Shown one piece after another: positions 1 through 9,278 of a DNA stretch of 64,000 nt. Numbering within the stretch: the first letter of the stretch is position 1; each line of letters opens with the position of its first letter. Source of the DNA: Acanthornis magna. Taxonomy: Eukaryota; Chordata; Aves; Passeriformes; Acanthizidae. The notes under the pieces were generated by a model, which had not been told where the DNA came from, made no database searches, and saw only the letters and a list, made by a program, of their open reading frames with translations. The translations under genes and the position numbers were made by a program. The DNA lies in contig JAWUZG010000005.1 of assembly GCA_036785705.1 (NCBI GenBank), positions 62,001-126,000 of the forward strand, read 5' to 3'.

Positions 1-78
1 ACGGGGGACGTGTGACAATGGGGGCAGCCATAAAAGGCCCCAGCAGGCAACGCTGCCCCGGCAGAGCCCGGGCAAGTG
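1..78 (+). promoter_or_regulatory. Core promoter (partial) and noncoding exon 1, copy 1
   Basis: A TATA-like ATAAAAGG lies at 30-37, so transcription probably starts near 55-65. Exon 1 ends at 78 before a GTGAGT donor at 79-84. The intron runs 79-377 and ends in a pyrimidine-rich CTCCTGCAG acceptor three bases before the coding ATG. The intron holds six CTG units at 208-225. The CRE-like TGACATCA seen in the other copies is cut off by the window edge. TSS and splicing are inferred from consensus motifs only. Confidence 0.65.
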
Positions 79-380
79 GTGAGTGCACACGTGGTGGGGA
101 GGCTGGGCTGGACAAGGGCTGGGGCGGGAGCGCTGCACCCGGGGGTGGGTTCTCCCCGTGCGTGCAGGGACAGCCCCTCCCGGGGGAACCTTGGGCAGGG
201 CACAGTGCTGCTGCTGCTGCTGCTGGGGCAGTGGGACAGGCCTTGCTTCCTGCCAGCTCTCTGGGGCCCTTTCCTTCCTGCTCTCGCCTGACCCCTGTCA
301 TTCCCACCCCTGCTGCCCCTGCGGCCAGCTGCCTCCCTGCCAGCCCCACTCAAGGCCTTCTCTCCATGCTCCTGCAGACC

Positions 381-1976
381 ATGGAGTGCTGGATGTTCCT
401 GGTCCTTGCTTTGAGATTCCTCATTCAGTACCCGCAGCCCGTGGGCGACGGTTTGGATGAGGAGACACTGCGTCTGCACCTGGAGGTGCGTGCAAAGCGC
501 CTGGAAGAGGAGAGGATTCGGCTGGAACGGACGTTGGAGCAGCTCAGACAGATGCATAGTGGCAGGGCCTGGGGAGACCTGCTCTGGTCTCCCTTGCAGC
601 ACTGGCAGCTCTGGGCATTTGCTGTGCTCCTGGTCCTTCTCTTGGCCGTCTGGTTTATGTGGAGGAAAAGGAGCCTGAGAAGAGAGGAGCATGAAGAAGA
701 AAACGATGGTGCAAATGAAGAGGAAGTGAGAAATATGGATGCAAATGAAGAAGAAGAGGTAGGAAATGAAGAGGAAGTCATCAATGAGGCTGCAAATGCA
801 GAGAACAACGAAGTCGCAAATGAAGTCGCAGTAGAAGACCATGATGCTGATGATAACATTGGAAGGATTGTAATGGAGCGCATCCAGTGGCCTGCACGGA
901 ACCTGCGGACAGGCTGTGAGTGGACACATATGCTGGTAGACTATTTCATCTATTACTCTGGATGCGCCGAGTCAAACAGTTTCTACCCAGTGCTGCAGCA
1001 AGCCATCCCGGTGGGCAGTGCCTTTGAAGGTTGGAGTCCCCGTGAGGAGGATGTTGAATATCAATTTCTTGTACCCATGACTCCTCCCCGAGGGCACTCC
1101 TTCCACCTGGAGCTGTCCACTGCGAGGCAGAGGCACCTTAGGCATTTCTGTGTCCGTGTGGAGCTGGAGTGCACCTGCAGCAGAAAGCGGCGGCGTAAGA
1201 ACATGCTGTGCTTCCTCCACCACCCCGAGGAGGAGCTGAGGAGGAATCGAGATCCCAGCCTCCTTCGCACCCTGTGCACTGACTCCTACCTTGATGTGGA
1301 GAAAACAGGCCGCTGGTTCTACCAACTGATGAGGGCAACCTGGCCAGCATTGCCTCGCTCACACAATTGGCATTTAGTGCCGCTGCCCTCCAGACGCTCC
1401 TGCCAAATCAAGGTGACCAACGGCAGCGAATCCTTCTGCATTGAGCTGATGTTTGGGGTGCAGCGAGGCGACTCAGACATCTTCGTTACCAGCCAGTCTG
1501 GAGAGCCCTACACCCTAACAACAGCCTGGCTTGAGTCCTACGCCGTGGCAGAGATGAAGTTCTTCAGGCACATCGCCAGGTATGCTCCCCCTGAGAGTGT
1601 GCACCTCAAATGCCTGCAGTTCTTCACACAACTTCAGCTGGGCCTAGGCTTTTACACCTATATCATAAAGACCATTGTCATGCACCTGCTGAATGTCCTA
1701 CCCGAGTCACAGTGGTGCAGGAGATATTTCGTCAAGCGAATTTTGGATATCAGAAGGGAGCTGCGCGTTAGCCTGAAAAGAAAATGCCTCAATCACTTTA
1801 TTCTGGGCAACCAGAGGCTTCCTCTGGGGATCAATTTGCCCCAGGATGTCCAAACGGCTGACACATTCAATCTCTTCCATCACCTGGTGACGGATCCTGT
1901 TGCCCACTCCTGTGCCATGAGTGATTACCGCATTCTGAAAGAGCGGCTCAGAAGAATCCTTGACATTGACAACTGA
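381..1976 (+). CDS. ITPRIPL1: ITPRIPL1-like membrane protein, copy 1 (intact, 531 aa)
   Basis: The protein belongs to the ITPRIP branch of Mab-21 / cGAS-fold proteins, which are single-pass membrane proteins; mammalian ITPRIPL1 is about 550 aa, close to the 531 aa here. Residues 1-16 form a hydrophobic signal sequence (WMFLVLAL), followed by YPQPVGD. Residues 26-58 are a charged coiled coil (LEEERIRLERTLEQL). Residues 75-94 are a transmembrane helix (AFAVLLVLLLAVWF) followed by RKR. Residues 102-158 are a Glu/Asn-rich repeat and about 180-531 the Mab-21-like domain. Nucleotidyltransferase-type landmarks are G212-S213, E222/D224 and possibly E355; enzymatic activity is not shown. The start is chosen because ACCATGG (Kozak-like) sits directly after the splice acceptor. 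An in-frame upstream extension to 12 begins before the TATA-like box and is unlikely. Copy-specific residues are H59, H281, C353, V503 and C511. Human ITPRIPL1 has been reported as a CD3-epsilon ligand; whether that applies here is unknown. Confidence 0.87.
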   Translation: MECWMFLVLALRFLIQYPQPVGDGLDEETLRLHLEVRAKRLEEERIRLERTLEQLRQMHSGRAWGDLLWSPLQHWQLWAFAVLLVLLLAVWFMWRKRSLRREEHEEENDGANEEEVRNMDANEEEEVGNEEEVINEAANAENNEVANEVAVEDHDADDNIGRIVMERIQWPARNLRTGCEWTHMLVDYFIYYSGCAESNSFYPVLQQAIPVGSAFEGWSPREEDVEYQFLVPMTPPRGHSFHLELSTARQRHLRHFCVRVELECTCSRKRRRKNMLCFLHHPEEELRRNRDPSLLRTLCTDSYLDVEKTGRWFYQLMRATWPALPRSHNWHLVPLPSRRSCQIKVTNGSESFCIELMFGVQRGDSDIFVTSQSGEPYTLTTAWLESYAVAEMKFFRHIARYAPPESVHLKCLQFFTQLQLGLGFYTYIIKTIVMHLLNVLPESQWCRRYFVKRILDIRRELRVSLKRKCLNHFILGNQRLPLGINLPQDVQTADTFNLFHHLVTDPVAHSCAMSDYRILKERLRRILDIDN

Positions 1977-2751
1977 AAGAGGTTCTCCTGCACAGGGCTG
2001 TGCTTGTGATGCTGGCAGCTGGCGTCAGAGAACCAGCTCCTAGTACAGATCTTGTCCTTCAAGGAGAAGAGGATGCGTGCAGAGACTCTGGCAAAGGTCC
2101 CACAGCCTCTCCTGCTGCCTCAGCAGCTGGAGGGCCACAGGAGGGTTTACTCTACCTCCTCGTATCATTCCGTTTTCCAAAACAAGTCACCCAGACTGGC
2201 ATGAAACCCTACTGGCATATGAACTTTCCCACTCCTAGGAATGCAAATGAAGAGAGCACATGCCTTCCACGCATGGCCAAAGTCACCAAACCCATCCTGT
2301 GCCATGCTACTGTTCCAGCCCTTTGAGAAGGGCCAAACATTACAGGATGAAGGAAGTGGGAATGTGGGGCAGAAAATGACCAGAAACCAGGGAAAAATAG
2401 ACTGAGAGGAAAAACTAGCTCTGTTTGCCCACGATCAGACAATGGGCTGTGCCTCTCCTTTTCCCCGGAAAGGACACCTTTATGTCAGCATTGTACCAAT
2501 TGTGTTGGAGCTGACCTGAAATCTTGTATAGATAAGTATCTAGATGTCTATTTCCTAGATTAATAATATAATGTATACATATTATATATTCTATAGTTCA
2601 TTAGTTATCATATAAAATATTAAAATAAAACAAAACCATATACTAAAATAAATAATATCAAAAGTAAGAAATATGTAATTAGTATATCAAGATAAATAAT
2701 AATGATAAATATTGGAAGATGTAAATACAATTAAAGAATAACAATATAGCA

Positions 2752-2968
2752 CGTATTTAGTGTTGTCACTGTCTGTTGGGACACATAGTAACGCTCTTAG
2801 TGCATTTATGTCTGGAAAGATTTCAATGAAATAGATCTATTTATTGCCCAGATAACACATATATCAGATATTACATCTTTAATCTTATTTTTGTATGCAA
2901 GTAAAGCCGTATCTAGTGTCACTGTCTGTTGGGACACATAGTAATGCTCTAGAGTTAGTGCATTTATG
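2752..2968 (+). repeat. 60-bp direct repeat pair in the AT-rich 3' UTR, unit 1
   Basis: Two near-identical segments, 2752-2810 and 2908-2968, lie 156 bp apart; both contain CTGTTGGGACACATAGTAA and end in TTAGTGCATTTATG. They flank the right part of a strongly AT-rich island (about 2520-2900) that contrasts with the GC-rich coding exon. In this unit both members read CACTGTCTGTT; in every later unit the second member reads CACTCTCTGTT. Confidence 0.85.
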
Positions 2969-3002
2969 AGTGGCAAGCCTGAAAATGCTTTGCTCTTGCT
3001 TC

Positions 3003-3008
3003 AATAAA
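3003..3008 (+). terminator. Poly(A) signal AATAAA, copy 1
   Basis: The AATAAA is followed about 18 bp later by a GT-rich stretch (TGTGGATGGTG), the usual arrangement of a vertebrate cleavage site, giving a 3' UTR of roughly 1050 nt. Earlier AATAAA hexamers in the AT-rich island (for example near 2633 and 2648) lack such a downstream element and could be weaker alternative sites. Confidence 0.65.
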
Positions 3009-3184
3009 ATGCAACATTGCAGAATGTGGATGGTGCAAGCCTTTCTTGATGTCAGCCAGACCTATGAGTAAATCTCAGGAGCTGTGAATCTGGCCTGGTG
3101 AACAGGCTCGTTGAACTCAAGCAAACTTGCAGTGCTGAAGTGGTTCTAATCAGAACTTAAGCCCAGCTGCCAGGGGCCGCTGTG

Positions 3185-3559
3185 ATCTCAGAATCACAGA
3201 GCGCCTGGTCTTGGAAGGCTCCTTGCAAATGCTCTTGTTGCAAGCCTGCTGCCATGGGCAGGGACACCTTGCGCTAGGCCAGGTTGCTCCAAGGCGCATG
3301 CAGCCTGGCCTGGAACGCTGCCAGCCATGGGGCAGCCACAGCTTCTGTGGGCAGCGTGGGCCAGGGCCTCAGCAGCCTCAGAGGCCAGAATTCCTTCCAC
3401 ACCTGCGGCCTAAGCCCTAAGTGGCGTCAGCGGGAAGCCACTGTCCCTGGGGCTGTCCCTGCAGGCCCTTGCAAACAGCCCCTGCGCAGGTCTCTTGGGC
3501 TCCCTTCAGGCACTGAAAGGCCACCGCAGGAAGGTGCCCCCGCAGAAGGCCTTGGAGAG
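3185..3559 (-). mobile_element. CR1 LINE 3'-region fragment, unit 1
   Basis: Read on the + strand this matches, from memory of the family, the reverse complement of the avian CR1 3' region. Landmarks are AGAATCACAGAG, TTGGAAGG, CTGCCATGGGCAGGGACACC, CTAGGCCAGGTTGCTCCAA, CAGCCTGGCCTGGAACGCTG, then GGCCCTTGCAAACAG, CTCCCTTCAGGCACTGAAAGG. The element therefore lies on the minus strand with its 3' end at about 3185. It is old and 5'-truncated, and no reverse transcriptase reading frame remains. The stretch past 3560 no longer looks like CR1. Confidence 0.8.
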
Positions 3560-4280
3560 CACTGGGGGCCAGCAGTGCCACCATCGGGGCAGCAAGCAGG
3601 GCCTGGCGCGGCCGTCGGGGCGGGAGGGCACAGGGCACAGGGCGCTGAGGCCCTGCCAGCCGCAGCAGGGAGCCTTGGGCTGCGGCCGGCAGACAGCCAC
3701 CCACGGGAGATGCGTGCAGCAGCAAGGACGCAGGGCTTCTGATGTGTTAGAAAGCAGAGAAGAGCTTGAGAATGGCCACGCGAGGATCAGGGTGTCTCCC
3801 TGTGCGGAAAAACAATGCGACAGCAGAGGTTTATGGGTGGAAAAGACACAGAGGAGTCCTGTACCTTGAATGGAAGAAAGGGGAGAGGCCATGGGGCATT
3901 TCCTATGGGATCTCTCACACTGTTGGAGGACACAGCCTCCTTTTTATCCTCATTTCCCTGGTGCATCACTTTCCTCCTTCCCCCATTGGCTGAGGTACAT
4001 GGCAGGTGCAGATTTCCCAAATTGCCTTTCTTTTGCCCCTTCTAAAATGCAGCCTCTTCTTTTTCTCTTTTTTTCTTTTTAATATATCTAACCAAACACT
4101 ATTCACAATTCTGCTAAGACTTTATTGTTTTTCTCTAAGTTCAGGAATTTAACATGGCCATGGCTGAGCAACAGTCTGTGCCCAGGGAAATGGCTGAGTC
4201 AGCAGCCTCAGAAAGATTTCAAAGTCATGTGGATTTGGCATTCGGGGCCCTGGCTGATTGGTGCAGAAGGCAATGGTAGG
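3560..4280. other. Intergenic spacer without recognised gene (pattern shared by all units)
   Basis: Bases 3560-3740 are GC-rich with repeated GCAGCA and GGGCACAGGG words; 3740-4030 is mixed sequence; 4040-4080 is a pyrimidine tract (CTTCTTTTTCTCTTTTTTTC) followed by AATATATC. No convincing coding frame, RNA gene or known repeat is visible. A reverse-strand AATAAA (TTTATT at 4121-4126) has no gene ending at it. The same sequence fills the corresponding spacer of every later unit. Confidence 0.6.
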
Positions 4281-4422
4281 TTTGAGGTTGGACTGTGTGA
4301 TCTTCAGGGTCTTTTCCAACCTTGTTGACTGCGAGATTTCAGTGTAGCTCAGCTAGTGTGGAGTCAAGGCTTGAACTCAATGGTCCTCAAGGGTGTCTTC
4401 CAGCATGGATCTCTATGAGATT
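4281..4422 (+). mobile_element. Two CR1-like 3' tails in tandem, unit 1
   Basis: Bases 4281-4340 (GAGGTTGGACTGTGTGATCT, then GGTCTTTTCCAACC) and 4366-4422 (CTTGAACTCAATGGTCCTCA, then GTCTTCCAGCATGGATCTCT) each resemble the sense-strand CR1 3' end, where GGTTGGACTAGATGATCT... TTCCAACC precedes the ATTCTATG octamers. Each is only about 60 bp and degenerate. They end about 170 bp before the next promoter, so they are the nearest upstream repeat DNA to every downstream copy. Confidence 0.62.
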
Positions 4423-4593
4423 GCCAACGGAGGGCAGCTGGTAAGAAAGACAAAAGAAGGAGCAAAGGAAGTTCTTTGAAGAAGGTTCCCTCAAAGGCAG
4501 CCTTAAGCAGTACAGCAGGGCCACTGGGAGCGGCTGAGCTGGGGTGGGGACAAAGAGCGCGGCTGGCCTGGCTGTGATGTGCTGTGGCACCTG

Positions 4594-4678
4594 TGACATC
4601 ACGGGGGACGTGTGACAATGGGGGCAGCCATAAAAGGCCCCAGCAGGCAACGCTGCCCCGGCAGAGCCCGGGCAAGTG
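4594..4678 (+). promoter_or_regulatory. Core promoter and noncoding exon 1, copy 2
   Basis: This is the first complete promoter in the window. A CRE-like TGACATCA (one change from TGACGTCA) lies at 4594-4601, a GGACGTGTGACA follows, and the TATA-like ATAAAAGG is at 4630-4637. Exon 1 ends at 4678 before GTGAGT; the intron is 4679-4977 with six CTG units. A CRE-like site next to a TATA-like box is a layout seen in some CREM-driven testis genes, which is only a suggestion here. Confidence 0.68.
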
Positions 4679-4980
4679 GTGAGTGCACACGTGGTGGGGA
4701 GGCTGGGCTGGACAAGGGCTGGGGCGGGAGCGCTGCACCCGGGGGTGGGTTCTCCCCGTGCGTGCAGGGACAGCCCCTCCCGGGGGAACCTTGGGCAGGG
4801 CACAGTGCTGCTGCTGCTGCTGCTGGGGCAGTGGGACAGGCCTTGCTTCCTGCCAGCTCTCTGGGGCCCTTTCCTTCCTGCTCTCGCCTGACCCCTGTCA
4901 TTCCCACCCCTGCTGCCCCTGCGGCCAGCTGCCTCCCTGCCAGCCCCACTCAAGGCCTTCTCTCCATGCTCCTGCAGACC

Positions 4981-6576
4981 ATGGAGTGCTGGATGTTCCT
5001 GGTCCTTGCTTTGAGATTCCTCATTCAGTACCCGCAGCCCGTGGGCGACGGTTTGGATGAGGAGACACTGCGTCTGCACCTGGAGGTGCGTGCAAAGCGC
5101 CTGGAAGAGGAGAGGATTCGGCTGGAACGGACGTTGGAGCAGCTCAGACAGATGCATAGTGGCAGGGCCTGGGGAGACCTGCTCTGGTCTCCCTTGCAGC
5201 ACTGGCAGCTCTGGGCATTTGCTGTGCTCCTGGTCCTTCTCTTGGCCGTCTGGTTTATGTGGAGGAAAAGGAGCCTGAGAAGAGAGGAGCATGAAGAAGA
5301 AAACGATGGTGCAAATGAAGAGGAAGTGAGAAATATGGATGCAAATGAAGAAGAAGAGGTAGGAAATGAAGAGGAAGTCATCAATGAGGCTGCAAATGCA
5401 GAGAACAACGAAGTCGCAAATGAAGTCGCAGTAGAAGACCATGATGCTGATGATAACATTGGAAGGATTGTAATGGAGCGCATCCAGTGGCCTGCACGGA
5501 ACCTGCGGACAGGCTGTGAGTGGACACATATGCTGGTAGACTATTTCATCTATTACTCTGGATGCGCCGAGTCAAACAGTTTCTACCCAGTGCTGCAGCA
5601 AGCCATCCCGGTGGGCAGTGCCTTTGAAGGTTGGAGTCCCCGTGAGGAGGATGTTGAATATCAATTTCTTGTACCCATGACTCCTCCCCGAGGGCACTCC
5701 TTCCACCTGGAGCTGTCCACTGCGAGGCAGAGGCACCTTAGGCATTTCTGTGTCCGTGTGGAGCTGGAGTGCACCTGCAGCAGAAAGCGGCGGCGTAAGA
5801 ACATGCTGTGCTTCCTCCACCACCCCGAGGAGGAGCTGAGGAGGAATCGAGATCCCAGCCTCCTTCGCACCCTGTGCACTGACTCCTACCTTGATGTGGA
5901 GAAAACAGGCCGCTGGTTCTACCAACTGATGAGGGCAACCTGGCCAGCATTGCCTCGCTCACACAATTGGCATTTAGTGCCGCTGCCCTCCAGACGCTCC
6001 TGCCAAATCAAGGTGACCAACGGCAGCGAATCCTTCTGCATTGAGCTGATGTTTGGGGTGCAGCGAGGCGACTCAGACATCTTCGTTACCAGCCAGTCTG
6101 GAGAGCCCTACACCCTAACAACAGCCTGGCTTGAGTCCTACGCCGTGGCAGAGATGAAGTTCTTCAGGCACATCGCCAGGTATGCTCCCCCTGAGAGTGT
6201 GCACCTCAAATGCCTGCAGTTCTTCACACAACTTCAGCTGGGCCTAGGCTTTTACACCTATATCATAAAGACCATTGTCATGCACCTGCTGAATGTCCTA
6301 CCCGAGTCACAGTGGTGCAGGAGATATTTCGTCAAGCGAATTTTGGATATCAGAAGGGAGCTGCGCGTTAGCCTGAAAAGAAAATGCCTCAATCACTTTA
6401 TTCTGGGCAACCAGAGGCTTCCTCTGGGGATCAATTTGCCCCAGGATGTCCAAACGGCTGACACATTCAATCTCTTCCATCACCTGGTGACGGATCCTGT
6501 TGCCCACTCCTGTGCCATGAGTGATTACCGCATTCTGAAAGAGCGGCTCAGAAGAATCCTTGACATTGACAACTGA
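4981..6576 (+). CDS. ITPRIPL1: ITPRIPL1-like membrane protein, copy 2 (intact, 531 aa)
   Basis: The encoded protein appears identical to that of copy 1: it has H59, H281, C353, V503 and C511. Copies 1 and 2 are the only ones with H59, C353 and six rather than seven intronic CTG units, so they form their own lineage at the left side of the window. C353 lies two residues before E355, the candidate third acidic position of the nucleotidyltransferase-like site; all other copies have Arg there. The start follows the acceptor at 4977 by three bases. All domains are complete and nothing suggests decay. Confidence 0.87.
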   Translation: MECWMFLVLALRFLIQYPQPVGDGLDEETLRLHLEVRAKRLEEERIRLERTLEQLRQMHSGRAWGDLLWSPLQHWQLWAFAVLLVLLLAVWFMWRKRSLRREEHEEENDGANEEEVRNMDANEEEEVGNEEEVINEAANAENNEVANEVAVEDHDADDNIGRIVMERIQWPARNLRTGCEWTHMLVDYFIYYSGCAESNSFYPVLQQAIPVGSAFEGWSPREEDVEYQFLVPMTPPRGHSFHLELSTARQRHLRHFCVRVELECTCSRKRRRKNMLCFLHHPEEELRRNRDPSLLRTLCTDSYLDVEKTGRWFYQLMRATWPALPRSHNWHLVPLPSRRSCQIKVTNGSESFCIELMFGVQRGDSDIFVTSQSGEPYTLTTAWLESYAVAEMKFFRHIARYAPPESVHLKCLQFFTQLQLGLGFYTYIIKTIVMHLLNVLPESQWCRRYFVKRILDIRRELRVSLKRKCLNHFILGNQRLPLGINLPQDVQTADTFNLFHHLVTDPVAHSCAMSDYRILKERLRRILDIDN

Positions 6577-7351
6577 AAGAGGTTCTCCTGCACAGGGCTG
6601 TGCTTGTGATGCTGGCAGCTGGCGTCAGAGAACCAGCTCCTAGTACAGATCTTGTCCTTCAAGGAGAAGAGGATGCGTGCAGAGACTCTGGCAAAGGTCC
6701 CACAGCCTCTCCTGCTGCCTCAGCAGCTGGAGGGCCACAGGAGGGTTTACTCTACCTCCTCGTATCATTCCGTTTTCCAAAACAAGTCACCCAGACTGGC
6801 ATGAAACCCTACTGGCATATGAACTTTCCCACTCCTAGGAATGCAAATGAAGAGAGCACATGCCTTCCACGCATGGCCAAAGTCACCAAACCCATCCTGT
6901 GCCATGCTACTGTTCCAGCCCTTTGAGAAGGGCCAAACATTACAGGATGAAGGAAGTGGGAATGTGGGGCAGAAAATGACCAGAAACCAGGGAAAAATAG
7001 ACTGAGAGGAAAAACTAGCTCTGTTTGCCCACGATCAGACAATGGGCTGTGCCTCTCCTTTTCCCCGGAAAGGACACCTTTATGTCAGCATTGTACCAAT
7101 TGTGTTGGAGCTGACCTGAAATCTTGTATAGATAAGTATCTAGATGTCTATTTCCTAGATTAATAATATAATGTATACATATTATATATTCTATAGTTCA
7201 TTAGTTATCATATAAAATATTAAAATAAAACAAAACCATATACTAAAATAAATAATATCAAAAGTAAGAAATATGTAATTAGTATATCAAGATAAATAAT
7301 AATGATAAATATTGGAAGATGTAAATACAATTAAAGAATAACAATATAGCA

Positions 7352-7568
7352 CGTATTTAGTGTTGTCACTGTCTGTTGGGACACATAGTAACGCTCTTAG
7401 TGCATTTATGTCTGGAAAGATTTCAATGAAATAGATCTATTTATTGCCCAGATAACACATATATCAGATATTACATCTTTAATCTTATTTTTGTATGCAA
7501 GTAAAGCCGTATCTAGTGTCACTCTCTGTTGGGACACATAGTAATGCTCTAGAGTTAGTGCATTTATG
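7352..7568 (+). repeat. 60-bp direct repeat pair in the AT-rich 3' UTR, unit 2
   Basis: The first member reads CACTGTCTGTT and the second CACTCTCTGTT, so from this unit on the two members differ at one diagnostic base. Confidence 0.83.
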
Positions 7569-7602
7569 AGTGGCAAGCCTGAAAATGCTTTGCTCTTGCT
7601 TC

Positions 7603-7608
7603 AATAAA
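7603..7608 (+). terminator. Poly(A) signal AATAAA, copy 2
   Basis: AATAAA with the GT-rich element downstream, about 1.03 kb after the stop codon at 6576. Confidence 0.65.
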
Positions 7609-7784
7609 ATGCAACATTGCAGAATGTGGATGGTGCAAGCCTTTCTTGATGTCAGCCAGACCTATGAGTAAATCTCAGGAGCTGTGAATCTGGCCTGGTG
7701 AACAGGCTCGTTGAACTCAAGCAAACTTGCAGTGCTGAAGTGGTTCTAATCAGAACTTAAGCCCAGCTGCCAGGGGCCGCTGTG

Positions 7785-8159
7785 ATCTCAGAATCACAGA
7801 GCGCCTGGTCTTGGAAGGCTCCTTGCAAATGCTCTTGTTGCAAGCCTGCTGCCATGGGCAGGGACACCTTGCGCTAGGCCAGGTTGCTCCAAGGCGCATG
7901 CAGCCTGGCCTGGAACGCTGCCAGCCATGGGGCAGCCACAGCTTCTGTGGGCAGCGTGGGCCAGGGCCTCAGCAGCCTCAGAGGCCAGAATTCCTTCCAC
8001 ACCTGCGGCCTAAGCCCTAAGTGGCGTCAGCGGGAAGCCACTGTCCCTGGGGCTGTCCCTGCAGGCCCTTGCAAACAGCCCCTGCGCAGGTCTCTTGGGC
8101 TCCCTTCAGGCACTGAAAGGCCACCGCAGGAAGGTGCCCCCGCAGAAGGCCTTGGAGAG
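7785..8159 (-). mobile_element. CR1 LINE 3'-region fragment, unit 2
   Basis: Same relic as in unit 1. The only unit-specific change I noticed nearby is CAGGGTGCTGAGG at about 8240 where other units have CAGGGCGCTGAGG, a CpG transition. Confidence 0.8.
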
Positions 8160-8880
8160 CACTGGGGGCCAGCAGTGCCACCATCGGGGCAGCAAGCAGG
8201 GCCTGGCGCGGCCGTCGGGGCGGGAGGGCACAGGGCACAGGGTGCTGAGGCCCTGCCAGCCGCAGCAGGGAGCCTTGGGCTGCGGCCGGCAGACAGCCAC
8301 CCACGGGAGATGCGTGCAGCAGCAAGGACGCAGGGCTTCTGATGTGTTAGAAAGCAGAGAAGAGCTTGAGAATGGCCACGCGAGGATCAGGGTGTCTCCC
8401 TGTGCGGAAAAACAATGCGACAGCAGAGGTTTATGGGTGGAAAAGACACAGAGGAGTCCTGTACCTTGAATGGAAGAAAGGGGAGAGGCCATGGGGCATT
8501 TCCTATGGGATCTCTCACACTGTTGGAGGACACAGCCTCCTTTTTATCCTCATTTCCCTGGTGCATCACTTTCCTCCTTCCCCCATTGGCTGAGGTACAT
8601 GGCAGGTGCAGATTTCCCAAATTGCCTTTCTTTTGCCCCTTCTAAAATGCAGCCTCTTCTTTTTCTCTTTTTTTCTTTTTAATATATCTAACCAAACACT
8701 ATTCACAATTCTGCTAAGACTTTATTGTTTTTCTCTAAGTTCAGGAATTTAACATGGCCATGGCTGAGCAACAGTCTGTGCCCAGGGAAATGGCTGAGTC
8801 AGCAGCCTCAGAAAGATTTCAAAGTCATGTGGATTTGGCATTCGGGGCCCTGGCTGATTGGTGCAGAAGGCAATGGTAGG

Positions 8881-9022
8881 TTTGAGGTTGGACTGTGTGA
8901 TCTTCAGGGTCTTTTCCAACCTTGTTGACTGCGAGATTTCAGTGTAGCTCAGCTAGTGTGGAGTCAAGGCTTGAACTCAATGGTCCTCAAGGGTGTCTTC
9001 CAGCATGGATCTCTATGAGATT
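8881..9022 (+). mobile_element. Two CR1-like 3' tails in tandem, unit 2
   Basis: Both 60-bp tails are preserved. Just upstream the unit reads AGATTTCAAAG, a variant shared with units 1 and 12; the others read AGATTCCAAAG. Confidence 0.6.
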
Positions 9023-9193
9023 GCCAACGGAGGGCAGCTGGTAAGAAAGACAAAAGAAGGAGCAAAGGAAGTTCTTTGAAGAAGGTTCCCTCAAAGGCAG
9101 CCTTAAGCAGTACAGCAGGGCCACTGGGAGCGGCTGAGCTGGGGTGGGGACAAAGAGCGCGGCTGGCCTGGCTGTGATGTGCTGTGGCACCTG

Positions 9194-9278
9194 TGACATC
9201 ACGGGGGACGTGTGACAATGGGGGCAGCCATAAAAGGCCCCAGCAGGCAACGCTGCCCCGGCAGAGCCCGGGCAAGTG
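9194..9278 (+). promoter_or_regulatory. Core promoter and noncoding exon 1, copy 3
   Basis: CRE-like TGACATCA at 9194-9201 and ATAAAAGG at 9230-9237. The donor GTGAGT begins at 9279 and the intron is 9279-9580, 302 bp, the first with seven CTG units. Confidence 0.68.

Noticed and set aside
208..225. CTG run as a polyalanine or polyleucine coding tract
   Set aside because: It lies inside the predicted intron, so it is a short microsatellite with six or seven units and no coding role.
12..380. N-terminal extension of the coding frame to a start at 12 or 18 (123 extra residues), repeated at each copy
   Set aside because: That start lies upstream of the TATA-like box, and the segment contains a consensus donor and acceptor. 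The extension is low-complexity Gly/Pro/Ala, and the Kozak-like ATG directly after the acceptor opens a signal sequence.
2000..2326. 108-codon plus-strand frame just after the stop codon
   Set aside because: It lies within the 3' UTR, has no recognisable domain, and is conserved among copies only because the units are near-identical.
2752..2968. CRISPR-like or LTR-like repeat pair
   Set aside because: There are only two members, in a eukaryotic 3' UTR, without flanking target duplication or internal coding sequence; a local duplication suffices.
3194..3892. Several overlapping frames of 70-150 codons on both strands after the poly(A) site
   Set aside because: They fall in the CR1 fragment and the GC-rich spacer; none has the CR1 reverse transcriptase motif or any known domain.
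4121..4126. Reverse-strand AATAAA in the spacer as the end of a minus-strand gene
   Set aside because: No minus-strand coding frame leads into it, and isolated hexamers are expected in AT-rich DNA.
4387..5529. Long minus-strand frame of about 380 codons overlapping the promoter, intron and first third of the gene, repeated at each copy
   Set aside because: It is antisense to the ITPRIPL1-like exon, is low-complexity (Ser- and Pro-rich) over the intron and acidic repeat, has no family resemblance, and is explained by GC-rich composition.
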